Shown: piece by piece, positions 26,369-35,591 of the stretch
How the letters are laid out: each line of letters starts with the position of its first letter
How positions within the stretch are numbered: the first letter of the stretch is position 1
Assembly (NCBI GenBank): GCA_045430275.1
Contig: JAILXU010000008.1
Span: 124,001-188,000, forward strand
Direction: 5' to 3'
DNA: 64,000 bases
Source of the DNA: Oceanobacter sp045430275
Lineage (GTDB): Bacteria > Pseudomonadota > Gammaproteobacteria > Pseudomonadales > Oceanobacteraceae
Made by a program: the position numbers and the translations under genes
Notes under the pieces: generated by a model
Told to the model about the DNA's origin: nothing
Seen by the model: only the letters and a program-made list of their open reading frames with translations
The model's database searches: none

Positions 26369-29245
26369 TTATCCAGCCAGTGCTTCCATCTGTTTCAGGT
26401 GGTCAAGCAGTTTGGCTTGTAAAGTGATGGGCAATTCAGCCGGGTTGATCGACTGGCTCCAATAACCACCTGTACTCGGTGATACGCTGATACCTTCGAT
26501 GGTGACGGGATGATCAAGATCCATCCAGGGCAAATAATCATAGTGGTGTAGTTCAATATAATACTCAGCAGTGTCGAGGTTGATGTAGTGACACTCCACT
26601 CGTGGGCCGTCACCGACCGGGCCCTGTCGGTAGCCGAGTTTTTTCAGCAGCGATGCTAGCGGCCCTTGCATAACCGTGAGCTTTTGGGGTGCGAGTATTT
26701 GGTGATCATCCATCTGCTCTGGCGTTGGAAGCTGATCCGGTGCACCGAGCTGATCAACCATGGGTTCCAGTTCGTAGTCTGCCAGGTATTCCTGCCATTG
26801 TTCTCGCTCGCCCTCTTTCCCATGAATCGGATGCCAGAGACGAATCGGTTGATCGTCTGTCAGCTCAACCGCTTCATCGTTCACATCGACCAGTGAACGG
26901 TCTTCCGAGATGCGGAAGCTCTGCCCAGCATCGGTTTGCCAGATCAGGCTTTGTCCCACCACTTGCAACAGTGGATGCTGCACAAACAGACGTTGCCAAC
27001 GGCTGGCAGGCCATTGCTTGCTACTGAGCAAGGCAGCTTCCATTCGAGGCCCCTGACGTTTGAGCACGGTTTTCAGGTTACTGTTCATCGTCTTGAGCTG
27101 CGCTTTGGCTACTTCCCACTCTTCCAGCAAACTGGTATCTCGCGGCTTGGGGACACTTTTCGTGGCTTTGCCTTTCTCATTGATGACACGAAGAGTTAAA
27201 TCGCCTTGCAGTTCAATACGGTATGACTGTTCGCCGATCAGAAATCCCTGCTGACTAGACAGACCAAAATCCGGGGTGAGTTCGTCAAATAGCTCGTCAA
27301 CACTGATTTGGCGACGCCCGGCAGCCTCTTTCAGGCACGCTCTGGCACCATCAATCAGGGAAGCACGCAAACGTCGATTTTCGGCGATTTCCTGCAAGCG
27401 TATCAGGGCATAGAACGAGTCAATCGCCGATAGTTGAACGATGGCCATGACAGCACGAGGCGTTCGGGGTTTGTGCCAGGCATGGATGATTTCAATCAAT
27501 CGATCCGCTAGCAGATTATCCTCACTGCCTGCCAGCAGACGCAACATCCAGCGCAGTTTGGGTTCACCGTTACGCTCAATCCAGAGTTCCAACACATAGC
27601 GTCGCAGCTCGGCCTGCTGTGACTCAGACAGGCAAGACAAGGTTATTGTGACCAGTGCAGGCACCTTATCTTCAGCACTGTAAATAAGCTGCCAGAAACC
27701 TTTCGCCGCCATTGTAGAGAATATGGACAGTCGACTCAGCAGCTCAGGGGTCAACTCTGCTTCAACGGCTTTGGCGATGCTGGTGATCGAGCCAAGCAGT
27801 TTTTCTACCCGCTGCTGTTGCTCGACAGGTGATAAAGGCGCGTGTCGGCCAAGTTCCATCAGGCGGGTTTCGATCCGACTGATGGAATCTGCATCCAGCT
27901 TGGCACTGGACAATAGCTTTTCCAGCAGCGAGCCCGCTTGAGGATCAGGGTGAGCAATTAATACATCGCGCACCACGGCCATCAGGCTTTTAGCTGGTTT
28001 TTTCACCCAGCCACTGGCTTCAATTTGCACCAGATCAATATCACTGGCTCTATCTGCCAAGGCCAAACGCAACCCTTTTGATTTGGCAGATACAATCAGC
28101 TTGCCCAGCAAAGGCAAACAACGATTGAGCAAAGGTCGAGGCAGCATGGGCACCAGATAAGCAGCTTGATCAGCGTCTACCGTCAGCAAGCGCTCAGGGT
28201 TATAAGCAAGGATTTCCGATACCAGTGTATGAGGAGCATCGTCCGTGATTGTTTGCTTGTAGTCGCCAGGTTCGTACCACTCTGCAATGGCCGGTAGTAA
28301 CAGGTCAGATAATGCCTCATCACGAAGTTCCCAAATCAACTGACAAACCGGAAGACTTGAATCCTGTCGCCACACAATACATGGACGATGATTTGCAATC
28401 AGTGCAGCCGGATCTTCCTGTAACATCTGTTTTAAAATCGCTCGTGTCTGTTCCGGATTATGGCTCTTAGCTGTCCAGTCTCTCCAGCCCATTAGCAATT
28501 CGCATGCTTGTTGCATCAGCTTCTGACGTTCTTCAAACCCCACCTTGGGCCAAATTGCCTGAATGATCCGTTCATCCTGCATGCCATAGATGAAGTATTT
28601 CTCTGGATAACGAATCAAAAATTCCAGCCACGGTGTGACCTCACCACTCGGCTCAGAACTTGTTTGGCTTAACACCCACAACAATCCGCCCTGCCAGATT
28701 TGTTCCTCATCACTAGCTTCCAGTTCGTTCAGTACTTTACTCAGATGCTTCCAGCTCATGAGCTCCAGAACGCCAAGCCAAAAACGGGAATGCTGTAAAT
28801 CCGGGGGTTTATTATTGGCTTCGATTTGTTGTTGCAGCCAGATAGACAAGGATGCGCCACGCTCAGGGCAACGCCGGGTATAGGATGGCAGGCAGTCGAA
28901 CTGGATCAGTGATTTTGCAATACGCAACCAGAGTGCATTATCAACGTGCCATGGTCTCTGCTCCTGGCTATCGGAGCAGAAGGCAGAGAACAATTCAGCC
29001 TGATAACCTTCCTGATTCGGCACAATGGCTGCCAACAATTCAATTACCTGATTCTGTTCGTCTGCGTCCATACGTCTTGCCAGTTCCCTACCAATACGCC
29101 GATAAGTCTTTTCAAGCTCGGTATCATTCATTCCTGCATCGCGAAGTGGATAGCTGTCATTTGCCCAAGACAGGAGTTGCTGATACGAGACTTGTTGCAA
29201 ATCTTCCCCAGTGAGGGCTATTGAAGACAAGGTTGGCTGTGTCAT
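26369..29245 (-). CDS. DUF4132 protein, copy 4
   Basis: A 958-residue paralog with the start at MTQPTLSSIALTGEDL (ATG 29245, AAGGA upstream); a longer reading from 29320 would run through the operator palindrome and is rejected. The N-terminal ~650 residues are helical. The core begins near 657 (LTPDFGLSSQQG) and has LQGDLTLRVINEKGKATKS, SFRISEDRSLVDVND and IRLWHPIHGK near 804. Its last ~300 codons are nearly identical in DNA to those of copy 5, while the N-terminal halves differ. The gene has its own copy of the shared operator 51 bp upstream. Confidence 0.87.
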   Translation of the reverse strand: MTQPTLSSIALTGEDLQQVSYQQLLSWANDSYPLRDAGMNDTELEKTYRRIGRELARRMDADEQNQVIELLAAIVPNQEGYQAELFSAFCSDSQEQRPWHVDNALWLRIAKSLIQFDCLPSYTRRCPERGASLSIWLQQQIEANNKPPDLQHSRFWLGVLELMSWKHLSKVLNELEASDEEQIWQGGLLWVLSQTSSEPSGEVTPWLEFLIRYPEKYFIYGMQDERIIQAIWPKVGFEERQKLMQQACELLMGWRDWTAKSHNPEQTRAILKQMLQEDPAALIANHRPCIVWRQDSSLPVCQLIWELRDEALSDLLLPAIAEWYEPGDYKQTITDDAPHTLVSEILAYNPERLLTVDADQAAYLVPMLPRPLLNRCLPLLGKLIVSAKSKGLRLALADRASDIDLVQIEASGWVKKPAKSLMAVVRDVLIAHPDPQAGSLLEKLLSSAKLDADSISRIETRLMELGRHAPLSPVEQQQRVEKLLGSITSIAKAVEAELTPELLSRLSIFSTMAAKGFWQLIYSAEDKVPALVTITLSCLSESQQAELRRYVLELWIERNGEPKLRWMLRLLAGSEDNLLADRLIEIIHAWHKPRTPRAVMAIVQLSAIDSFYALIRLQEIAENRRLRASLIDGARACLKEAAGRRQISVDELFDELTPDFGLSSQQGFLIGEQSYRIELQGDLTLRVINEKGKATKSVPKPRDTSLLEEWEVAKAQLKTMNSNLKTVLKRQGPRMEAALLSSKQWPASRWQRLFVQHPLLQVVGQSLIWQTDAGQSFRISEDRSLVDVNDEAVELTDDQPIRLWHPIHGKEGEREQWQEYLADYELEPMVDQLGAPDQLPTPEQMDDHQILAPQKLTVMQGPLASLLKKLGYRQGPVGDGPRVECHYINLDTAEYYIELHHYDYLPWMDLDHPVTIEGISVSPSTGGYWSQSINPAELPITLQAKLLDHLKQMEALAG

Positions 29246-29295
29246 TGTGCTGTTAATCCTTAAACGATCGCTAATGCATAGCAGCTTATGAATTG

Positions 29296-29316
29296 CTGCG
29301 ACAAAACCTGCCGCAG
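29296..29316. promoter_or_regulatory. Shared operator copy 2 (one mismatch)
   Basis: CTGCGACA-AAACC-TGCCGCAG, an 8-bp inverted repeat with a single mismatch, lies 51 bp ahead of the ATG of DUF4132 copy 4 in the 102-bp gap after copy 5. The spacing to the start is almost identical to that of copy 3 of the operator (50 bp). Confidence 0.6.
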
Positions 29317-29347
29317 CCAAGAGGGGTTTGCTGTATGGAAATTCTGT

Positions 29348-32341
29348 TCAGGTCAGTGCTTCCATCTGTTTCAGGTGGTCAAGCAAGGTTGCTTGTAAAA
29401 CGGACGGCAGTTCAGCCGGGTTGATCGACTGGCTCCAATAACCACCCGTACTCGGTGATACGCTGATACCTTCGATAGTGACGGGCTGGTCAAGCTCCAT
29501 CCAGGGCAGATAATCATAGTGGTGTAGTTCAATATAATACTCGGCGCTGTCGAGGTTGATGTAATGACACTCAACTCGAGGGCCGTCACCGACCGGGCCC
29601 TGTCGGTAGCCGAGTTTTTTCAGCAGCGATGCTAGCGGCCCTTGCATAACCGTGAGCTTTTGGGGTACGAGTATTTGGTGGTCGTTCATCTGCTCTGGCG
29701 TGGGAAGCTGATCCGGTGCACCGAGCTGATCAACCATGGGTTCCAGTTCGTAGTCTGCCAGGTATTCCTGCCACTGTTCTCGCTCGCCCTCTTTCCCATG
29801 AATCGGATGCCAGAGGCGAATCGGCTGATCGTCTGTCAGCTCAATGGCTTCATCGTTCACATCGACCAGTGAACGGTCTTCCGAGATACGGAAGCTCTGC
29901 CCTCCATCGGTTTGCCAGATCAGGCTTTGCCCCACCACTTGCAACAGTGGATGCTGCACAAACAGACGTTGCCAACGGCTAGCAGGCCATTGCTTGCTAC
30001 TGAGCAGGGCCGCTTCCATTCGAGGCCCCTGACGTTTGAGTACGGTTTTCAAACCACTGCCCAGCACCTTGAATTGAGTTTTGGCTTCTTCCCACTCGTC
30101 CAATAAACCGGCATCTCGTGGCTTGGGGACACTTTTCGTGGCTTTGCCTTTCTCATTGATGACGCGAAGAGTTAAATCGCCTTGCAGTTCAATGCGATAT
30201 GACTTGTCACCAATCAGAAACCCTTTCTCATCCGCCAAACCAAAGTCCGGGGTGAGCTCATCGAACAGCTCATCAGTCGTCATGTCCCGACGCTGGGCCG
30301 CTTGCCGCAAACAGGTGCGTGCCTTGTCAATCACAGAGTCACGATAACGACGGGTTTCTGAGATTTCCTGTACGCGCATCAGTGCATAAAACGAGTCAAT
30401 TTCAGCCAGATGCTCTGTCGCCATCACCGCCCTGGGGCCGCGTGGTTTATTCCAGCTTCTGACAGCATCAAAGAGCAGATCAACCAGGCGATCATCGGCG
30501 TTGTCTTTTAACAAGCGTAATATCCAGCGTTGCTTGGGGTCGCCATCGCAGGCAATCCAGCTTTGCAGCAGATAAGGCATCAGTTTTGCCCGCTGTTCAG
30601 CGGAGAGGCATGACAGAGCCTGATGAACCAGAGGAGGAAGTTCTTCATTGGCGCTATAGACCAGTTGCAACACCGCTTTGGCCGCTTGCGCTGATAGCGG
30701 TGACATATGAGCCACCAGATCGGGAGTGGCTGCCTGCTCCACCGCTTTGCCAATGCGTTTAACCGATACCAGCTGCGTTTCCATTTGCTGTAACTGCGCC
30801 TCGCCAGATAAGGGTTCACGCAATCCCAGTTGAATCAGTCGAGCTTCCACCTGACTGGCTGACCCGGCATCCAGCTTGCCGCTGGCCAGCAGTTTTTCCA
30901 GTAACGGCCCGACCTCAGGATTGGAGTGTGCCAACAGCACGTCACGAGCAACAACCATCAGATTTTTAACCGGTTTTTTCACCCAGCCACAAGCTTCGAT
31001 TTGTTCCGGTTGCAGTGCATCAGCCCTGCTTTTAAGAAACAGACGCAGTCCTTTTGAATGGCTGGATTTGAGGGTGCCAGTCAAACCTGGAAGGCAGAGG
31101 TTTAATACCTCGTCAGAAAGCCTGTCTAACAGGCTAGCGACCTTGCTACCAGGCACTGTGGCTATTAGCTCAGGTTGTTGAGCAAGTATTTCTTGTATCA
31201 CCGGCACAGGGTTATATTTGTAGTTTTCTTCCTCATCTTCATATTCATATTCATCGTATTCCTCATCATCTTCGTCATCATATCCCTCCGCTGCGTCGGC
31301 ATATTTGTAGTCTTTAGCATACGCAGGCAATAACAGAGGCAGTAAATCGGGTGACTGTGATTTCCAGATTAATCGGCCGATTAAAGCGTTGCCTAAGCTA
31401 CTGTACCCCTCGATCTGGCGTTGTAGATATGACATAAATGGTTGAGGGTCGTCTTGCAAGAGACGCTCAAAGATAGTGGCAGTTTTCTGATTATTCTTAT
31501 TCCAACGCCCGCAAAGCAAACCTTCCAAATGATCAACCATATCGACACGCCGAGCAGCACTGGACTGGGGCCACAAGTGTTCGATCAACAAAGCATCTCT
31601 GAGGTTGTGCTCCCAGTAGTCACTTGGATGAGCAGAAAAATAATCCAGCCATGGCGTCCAGTCGTAGCCAGACTCTCTGGCTCGTGATGTCAACATATCG
31701 AAAATACTGGCCTGCAATATCTCAGCCCGACCATAAGAAGCCAGTTCAATCAGATCCTCGACCGGAAGAACCTGCAGCAACTCATGACACTCGTCGATAT
31801 TCCCTTTTGAAAGTGTATTGATTGCCGCTTGCTCCGCAAAGTGAAGGCTCCCCAGGCATTCCTCGCGACTGATTTCTGGCCAATACATCAGTTCCAATGC
31901 TTCCCGCCATAAATATGAGCTCCGTGATTGCGGCAGTTTTTGTTCAGCTTCCGCTTGCTGACGCAGCCAGGTCGTCAGTTTCTGGCCTCGGGTAGGGCAA
32001 TGCTCCGAATAAGAGGGCAACCAACCGAGGCGCATTAAAGGCTCGGCCATTTGATACCAAAGCTCATCACTCTCCTGCCAGGGAGCTGTTTTTCTATCGT
32101 CACGCACCAACGAACTGATCAATTTTCGCTGAGTCCATGTGTTGTTACGCTCCAATTGAGACAGAAAATCCAGCACATCTTTACGTTGGCCAGCTTCAAT
32201 GCGACGCATCAGCTCCTGGCCAATTAATTCAGCAGCGTTGGTGCGGTTTAGAAATGAATGATCAGAACCCCACACCAGCATTTGTTCAATGCTTGCCTGC
32301 TGCAGAGTTTCTTCATTAATGGTCTGGTCATGATCTGTCAT
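29348..32341 (-). CDS. DUF4132 protein, copy 5
   Basis: A 997-residue paralog and first gene of the leftward arm. Helical N-terminal ~690 residues contain an unusual acidic-tyrosine insert near 350-380 (GYDDEDDEEYDEYEYEDEEE). The core starts near 697 (LTPDFGLADEKG) with LQGDLTLRVINEKGKATKS, SFRISEDRSLVDVND and IRLWHPIHGK near 843, then LLKKLGYRQGPVGDGPRVE and the final LQATLLDHLKQMEAL. The ATG at 32341 has AAGGA 11 nt ahead. The shared operator lies 50 bp upstream. Confidence 0.88.
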   Translation of the reverse strand: MTDHDQTINEETLQQASIEQMLVWGSDHSFLNRTNAAELIGQELMRRIEAGQRKDVLDFLSQLERNNTWTQRKLISSLVRDDRKTAPWQESDELWYQMAEPLMRLGWLPSYSEHCPTRGQKLTTWLRQQAEAEQKLPQSRSSYLWREALELMYWPEISREECLGSLHFAEQAAINTLSKGNIDECHELLQVLPVEDLIELASYGRAEILQASIFDMLTSRARESGYDWTPWLDYFSAHPSDYWEHNLRDALLIEHLWPQSSAARRVDMVDHLEGLLCGRWNKNNQKTATIFERLLQDDPQPFMSYLQRQIEGYSSLGNALIGRLIWKSQSPDLLPLLLPAYAKDYKYADAAEGYDDEDDEEYDEYEYEDEEENYKYNPVPVIQEILAQQPELIATVPGSKVASLLDRLSDEVLNLCLPGLTGTLKSSHSKGLRLFLKSRADALQPEQIEACGWVKKPVKNLMVVARDVLLAHSNPEVGPLLEKLLASGKLDAGSASQVEARLIQLGLREPLSGEAQLQQMETQLVSVKRIGKAVEQAATPDLVAHMSPLSAQAAKAVLQLVYSANEELPPLVHQALSCLSAEQRAKLMPYLLQSWIACDGDPKQRWILRLLKDNADDRLVDLLFDAVRSWNKPRGPRAVMATEHLAEIDSFYALMRVQEISETRRYRDSVIDKARTCLRQAAQRRDMTTDELFDELTPDFGLADEKGFLIGDKSYRIELQGDLTLRVINEKGKATKSVPKPRDAGLLDEWEEAKTQFKVLGSGLKTVLKRQGPRMEAALLSSKQWPASRWQRLFVQHPLLQVVGQSLIWQTDGGQSFRISEDRSLVDVNDEAIELTDDQPIRLWHPIHGKEGEREQWQEYLADYELEPMVDQLGAPDQLPTPEQMNDHQILVPQKLTVMQGPLASLLKKLGYRQGPVGDGPRVECHYINLDSAEYYIELHHYDYLPWMELDQPVTIEGISVSPSTGGYWSQSINPAELPSVLQATLLDHLKQMEALT

Positions 32342-32390
32342 GGTTAATGAGTCCTTGAAAGGTAGCGAATACGTAACAAGTTACGACATA

Positions 32391-32411
32391 CTGCGACAAT
32401 ACCTGTCGCAG
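32391..32411. promoter_or_regulatory. Shared operator copy 3 (CTGCGACA-N5-TGTCGCAG)
   Basis: Perfect 8-bp inverted repeat with spacer ATACC, 50 bp ahead of DUF4132 copy 5. A second small palindrome (GTAAC-TT-GTTAC at 32373-32384) lies between it and the gene. The regulator is not identified in the window. Confidence 0.65.
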
Positions 32412-32520
32412 CCTTTTGGCTTCCGCTCAAATACTAAACCGTTTTGTACAGACAATCGGGGCATGGGTACAAAAACGCCCTTGGTGCCGCTCTCAAATAA
32501 TGAATACATCCATTACAAAC

Positions 32521-32557
32521 AAAAAACCCCGCCTATCTTCCGATAGCCGGGGTTTTT
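32521..32557. terminator. Strong bidirectional terminator after glcB
   Basis: AAAAACCCCG pairs with CGGGGTTTTT around an inner CTATC-TTCC-GATAG stem with one C-C mismatch. Flanking A- and T-runs make it rho-independent. It ends glcB on the minus strand and separates it from the DUF4132 arm promoter. The rest of 32342-32642 holds only the operator. Confidence 0.85.
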
Positions 32558-32642
32558 ATTTCCTGCTGCAAGAACCCGAAGTCTGCCTCTCAGCATCTTC
32601 AGGCTGCTCCACTTGCAGCCGGTGTCTCTGGGCCAGTCTGGC

Positions 32643-34823
32643 TTATGCCTGAGCTGCCTTGAACTTCAGGCGGTAAGCGTGCAGCAGTGGCTCGGTGTAG
32701 CCGCTTGGCTGCTCTTTGCCCTTGAAGATCAGGTCAGAAGCGGCCTGGAAGGCGATGCCGTCGAAGTTAGGTGCCATGTTGATGTAAGTCGGATCCCCTG
32801 CATTCTGGCCGTCTACGATGGCAGCCATGCGCTTGAGGCTGTCTTCAACCTGCTCGCGAGTACAAATGCCATGCTCCAACCAGTTGGCAACGTGCTGGGA
32901 AGAAATACGCAGGGTGGCGCGGTCTTCCATCAGGCCGACGTTGTTGATATCTGGCACTTTGGAGCAACCTACGCCGCTGTCGATCCAGCGAACCACGTAA
33001 CCCAGGATGCCCTGACAGTTGTTGTCGATTTCACGCTGAATCTGCTCGTCGGTCAGAGCGGCTTTCTGCTCTGCGCTCATCAACGGGATAGTCAGAATGT
33101 CGTCAACCGACGCAAACTCACGCTGCTTCAGTTCTTCCTGTACCGCAAACACGTCTACCTGATGGTAGTGCAATGCGTGCAAGGCAGCCGCCGTTGGCGA
33201 TGGAACCCACGCCGTGTTGGCACCGGCTTTTGGATGGCCAATTTTCTGTTCCATCATCTGACCCATTTCGTCAGGGATGGGCCACATGCCTTTACCAATC
33301 TGGGCGCGACCCTGCAGGCCGTATTTCAGACCAGTGTCCACGTTCCAGTTTTCGTAGCTGTTGATCCAGACCTGCTGCTTCATGATGGTCTTCGGCACAA
33401 ACGGGCCAGCCAGCATGGAAGTATGGATTTCGTCGCCGGTACGATCCAGGAAGCCGGTGTTGATGAACACAACACGGTCTTTCGCCGCTTCAATACAGGA
33501 ACCCAGGTTCACTGTAGTGCGACGCTCTTCGTCCATGATGCCCATTTTCATGGTGAAACGTGGCAGACCCAACGCGTCTTCAACACGACCGAACAGTTTA
33601 TTGGCGAAGGCCACTTCTTCAGGGCCGTGCATTTTCGGCTTAACGATGTTCACAGAACCGGTGGTGCTGTTCTGGAACGGCGCATTGCCATTCAGATCGT
33701 GCATCGCACACAGTGCCGTTACAACAGCGTCCATAATGCCTTCTGGCACTTCGTTACCGTTGGCGTCCAGCATCGCCGGGTTGGTCATCAGGTGGCCAAC
33801 GTTACGAACGAACAGCATGGAGCGGCCTTTCAGCGTCAGGGTGTCGCCGTTCAGACCGGTGTATTCACGGTCAGCGTTCATGCGACGAGTGAAAGTCTGA
33901 CCACCCTTGCTCACGGTCTCGGCCAGATCACCGCGCATCAGACCCAGCCAGTTGCTGTAGGTGATGACTTTGTCTTCGGCATCAACGGCAGCAACCGAGT
34001 CTTCACAGTCCATGATGGTGGTCAGTGCGGCTTCAACCAGAATGTCGTTCACACCGGCAGGATCGGAAGAACCGATCTGGCTGCTGGCATCAATCTGAAC
34101 TTCCAGGTGCAGGCCGTTGTTTTGCAGCAGGATAGCCGTTGGTGCAGCCGCTTCGCCAACAAAACCTTTCAGCTTGTCTTCATCGGCCAGACCAGTGGTG
34201 TTACCACCGCTCAGAGTCACCTGCAGCTTGCCATCGGCAATGGCGTAATTGGTGCTGTCGGCATGGGAACCGCTGGCCAGAGGCGCAGCCTGATCCAGTA
34301 CGTTGCGAGCGTAGGCAATTACCTTGGCACCGCGAGCCGGGTTGTATTCTTTGGTGCGCTCGGCACCGTCTTCTTCAGACAGGGCCTTGGTGCCGTACAG
34401 CGCATCGTACAGAGAACCCCAGCGAGCATTGGCGGCGTTCAGCGCGAAACGGGCGTTCATGACCGGTACAACCAACTGCGGGCCAGCCATCTGGCCGATT
34501 TCAGGTTCGACGTTCTCGGTCAAGGCTTCAAAGCGCTCGGCCTGCGGCAACAGGTAACCGATTTCTTGCAAGAAGGCTTTGTATTCTTCTGCATTGTGAG
34601 CCTGACCAGCGCGTTCGGTGTGATACGCATCGATTTTGGCTTGCAAGTCATCACGCTTCAGCAGCAGCTCACGATTTTCAGGAGCCAGGTCATTGACGAT
34701 GGCATCGAATCCGGCCCAGAACGCATCGACATCCACACCCGTACCTGGGATGGCTTTTTCGTTTACGAAGTCGTACAGGGCTGGGGCAACCTGAATGCCA
34801 CCCTTCTGAACGTATTCAGTCAT
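32643..34823 (-). CDS. glcB: Malate synthase G
   Basis: A 726-residue monomeric malate synthase, close to the usual ~723. It condenses glyoxylate and acetyl-CoA into malate in the glyoxylate/glycolate pathway. Typical stretches are MTEYVQKGGIQVAPALYDFV, DCEDSVAAVDAEDKV, KMHGPEEVAFANKLFGRVE, MGIMDEERRTTVNL, GKGMWPIPDEMG and CSKVPDINNVGLMEDRATLR. The glyoxylate/Mg site residues (E and D in EDSVAA and DEERRT) are present. The gene is monocistronic, ended by the terminator at 32521-32557. The 361-bp upstream gap carries repeated ACTTATA half-sites that may be regulatory. Confidence 0.96.
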   Translation of the reverse strand: MTEYVQKGGIQVAPALYDFVNEKAIPGTGVDVDAFWAGFDAIVNDLAPENRELLLKRDDLQAKIDAYHTERAGQAHNAEEYKAFLQEIGYLLPQAERFEALTENVEPEIGQMAGPQLVVPVMNARFALNAANARWGSLYDALYGTKALSEEDGAERTKEYNPARGAKVIAYARNVLDQAAPLASGSHADSTNYAIADGKLQVTLSGGNTTGLADEDKLKGFVGEAAAPTAILLQNNGLHLEVQIDASSQIGSSDPAGVNDILVEAALTTIMDCEDSVAAVDAEDKVITYSNWLGLMRGDLAETVSKGGQTFTRRMNADREYTGLNGDTLTLKGRSMLFVRNVGHLMTNPAMLDANGNEVPEGIMDAVVTALCAMHDLNGNAPFQNSTTGSVNIVKPKMHGPEEVAFANKLFGRVEDALGLPRFTMKMGIMDEERRTTVNLGSCIEAAKDRVVFINTGFLDRTGDEIHTSMLAGPFVPKTIMKQQVWINSYENWNVDTGLKYGLQGRAQIGKGMWPIPDEMGQMMEQKIGHPKAGANTAWVPSPTAAALHALHYHQVDVFAVQEELKQREFASVDDILTIPLMSAEQKAALTDEQIQREIDNNCQGILGYVVRWIDSGVGCSKVPDINNVGLMEDRATLRISSQHVANWLEHGICTREQVEDSLKRMAAIVDGQNAGDPTYINMAPNFDGIAFQAASDLIFKGKEQPSGYTEPLLHAYRLKFKAAQA

Positions 34824-35035
34824 GTTGGGCCTCTATCATCTTGTGTCCCGAGGGACGATGGTTTTGAGCAGGCTATCCAGCCTGCTGTGTTTGCATCTTT
34901 CTTTGGCGTGGCCTGTTTGTCTGCCGTTAACAAATCGATTCGTATAAGGCAACAGGCGCTATTTTGTGTGACGGCAGTATAACCGCGCCCCCAAACCCTG
35001 ATAACCAAAATGAAAAGCATACTTGGCATTCATGA

Positions 35036-35110
35036 AACTTATAATGATAACGGTATAAGTTCCCAGAAAACCCAAAAACCTATACAGAATTTCATAAACT
35101 GAACTTATAC
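35036..35110. promoter_or_regulatory. Inverted ACTTATA repeats upstream of glcB
   Basis: AACTTATA (35036-35043) and TATAAGTT (35054-35061) form an 8-bp inverted repeat. GTATAAGTTC (35053-35062) is also the exact inverse of GAACTTATAC (35101-35110). These three related half-sites lie in the 34824-35184 gap between divergent glcB and the small gene at 35185 and may bind a regulator. The gap holds no other gene that I can see. Confidence 0.4.
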
Positions 35111-35184
35111 AGAGAATATACAACCAAGATTGCGGTGATTGGATTGGCCAACCAGGGAGCATTCCCTAAGGAGGAACACGATTT

Positions 35185-35391
35185 ATGGCTGCCAAAAAAC
35201 CGCTCACACCAGAAGAACGACAGGCAAAACTGGAAGAAGACATCCGTCTTTTTCTCAAACAAGGAGGCAAAATTCAGAAAATACCGCTGGGAGCCAGTGG
35301 CGAAAGCCCATGGCGGCAAGACCGGAAATCGGTTCGCCCTTGCTCTCAGGCCAAGGTTGCGCCGCACATCGCACCCGGCTTTACCGTTTGA
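35185..35391 (+). CDS. Small SutA-like protein
   Basis: A 68-residue protein with a very strong ribosome site (AAGGAGGAACACGATTT). It starts MAAKKPLTPEERQAKLEEDI and has FLKQGGKIQKIPLG, which resembles the FLARGGKVQEI segment of the Pseudomonas transcription factor SutA; the acidic N-terminus of SutA is missing. The C-terminal part is basic. A link to SutA is inference from this one motif. It stands alone, divergent from glcB. Confidence 0.65.
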   Translation: MAAKKPLTPEERQAKLEEDIRLFLKQGGKIQKIPLGASGESPWRQDRKSVRPCSQAKVAPHIAPGFTV

Positions 35392-35406
35392 CCGTTTAAC
35401 CGTTCA
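35383..35406 (+). repeat. Three tandem ACCGTTTN octamers
   Basis: ACCGTTTG, ACCGTTTA and ACCGTTCA follow each other at the end of the small gene. The first contains part of the stop codon. The remaining sequence to 35591 shows no gene. Confidence 0.6.
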
Positions 35407-35591
35407 ATAGCTGCTCACGAACAACCCTGCGCTGGATCGGCCACCGGCGCTTATCACACATTCTTCTCCTACCAAATGCGGATTACTACCAAGCCTCAAG
35501 TGCCTTCCGGTCTGTTACGCTTGATGCCCTCTGGATAATCTTGTTGATGATCTTATTTATTGCCTCGTTCGAGGACTGACCGGATTCTTGT

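Noticed and set aside
32613..34982. Very long plus-strand open frame (789 codons) opposite glcB
   Set aside because: It lies wholly antisense to an unmistakable malate synthase G and has no family features; it is open because of codon bias.
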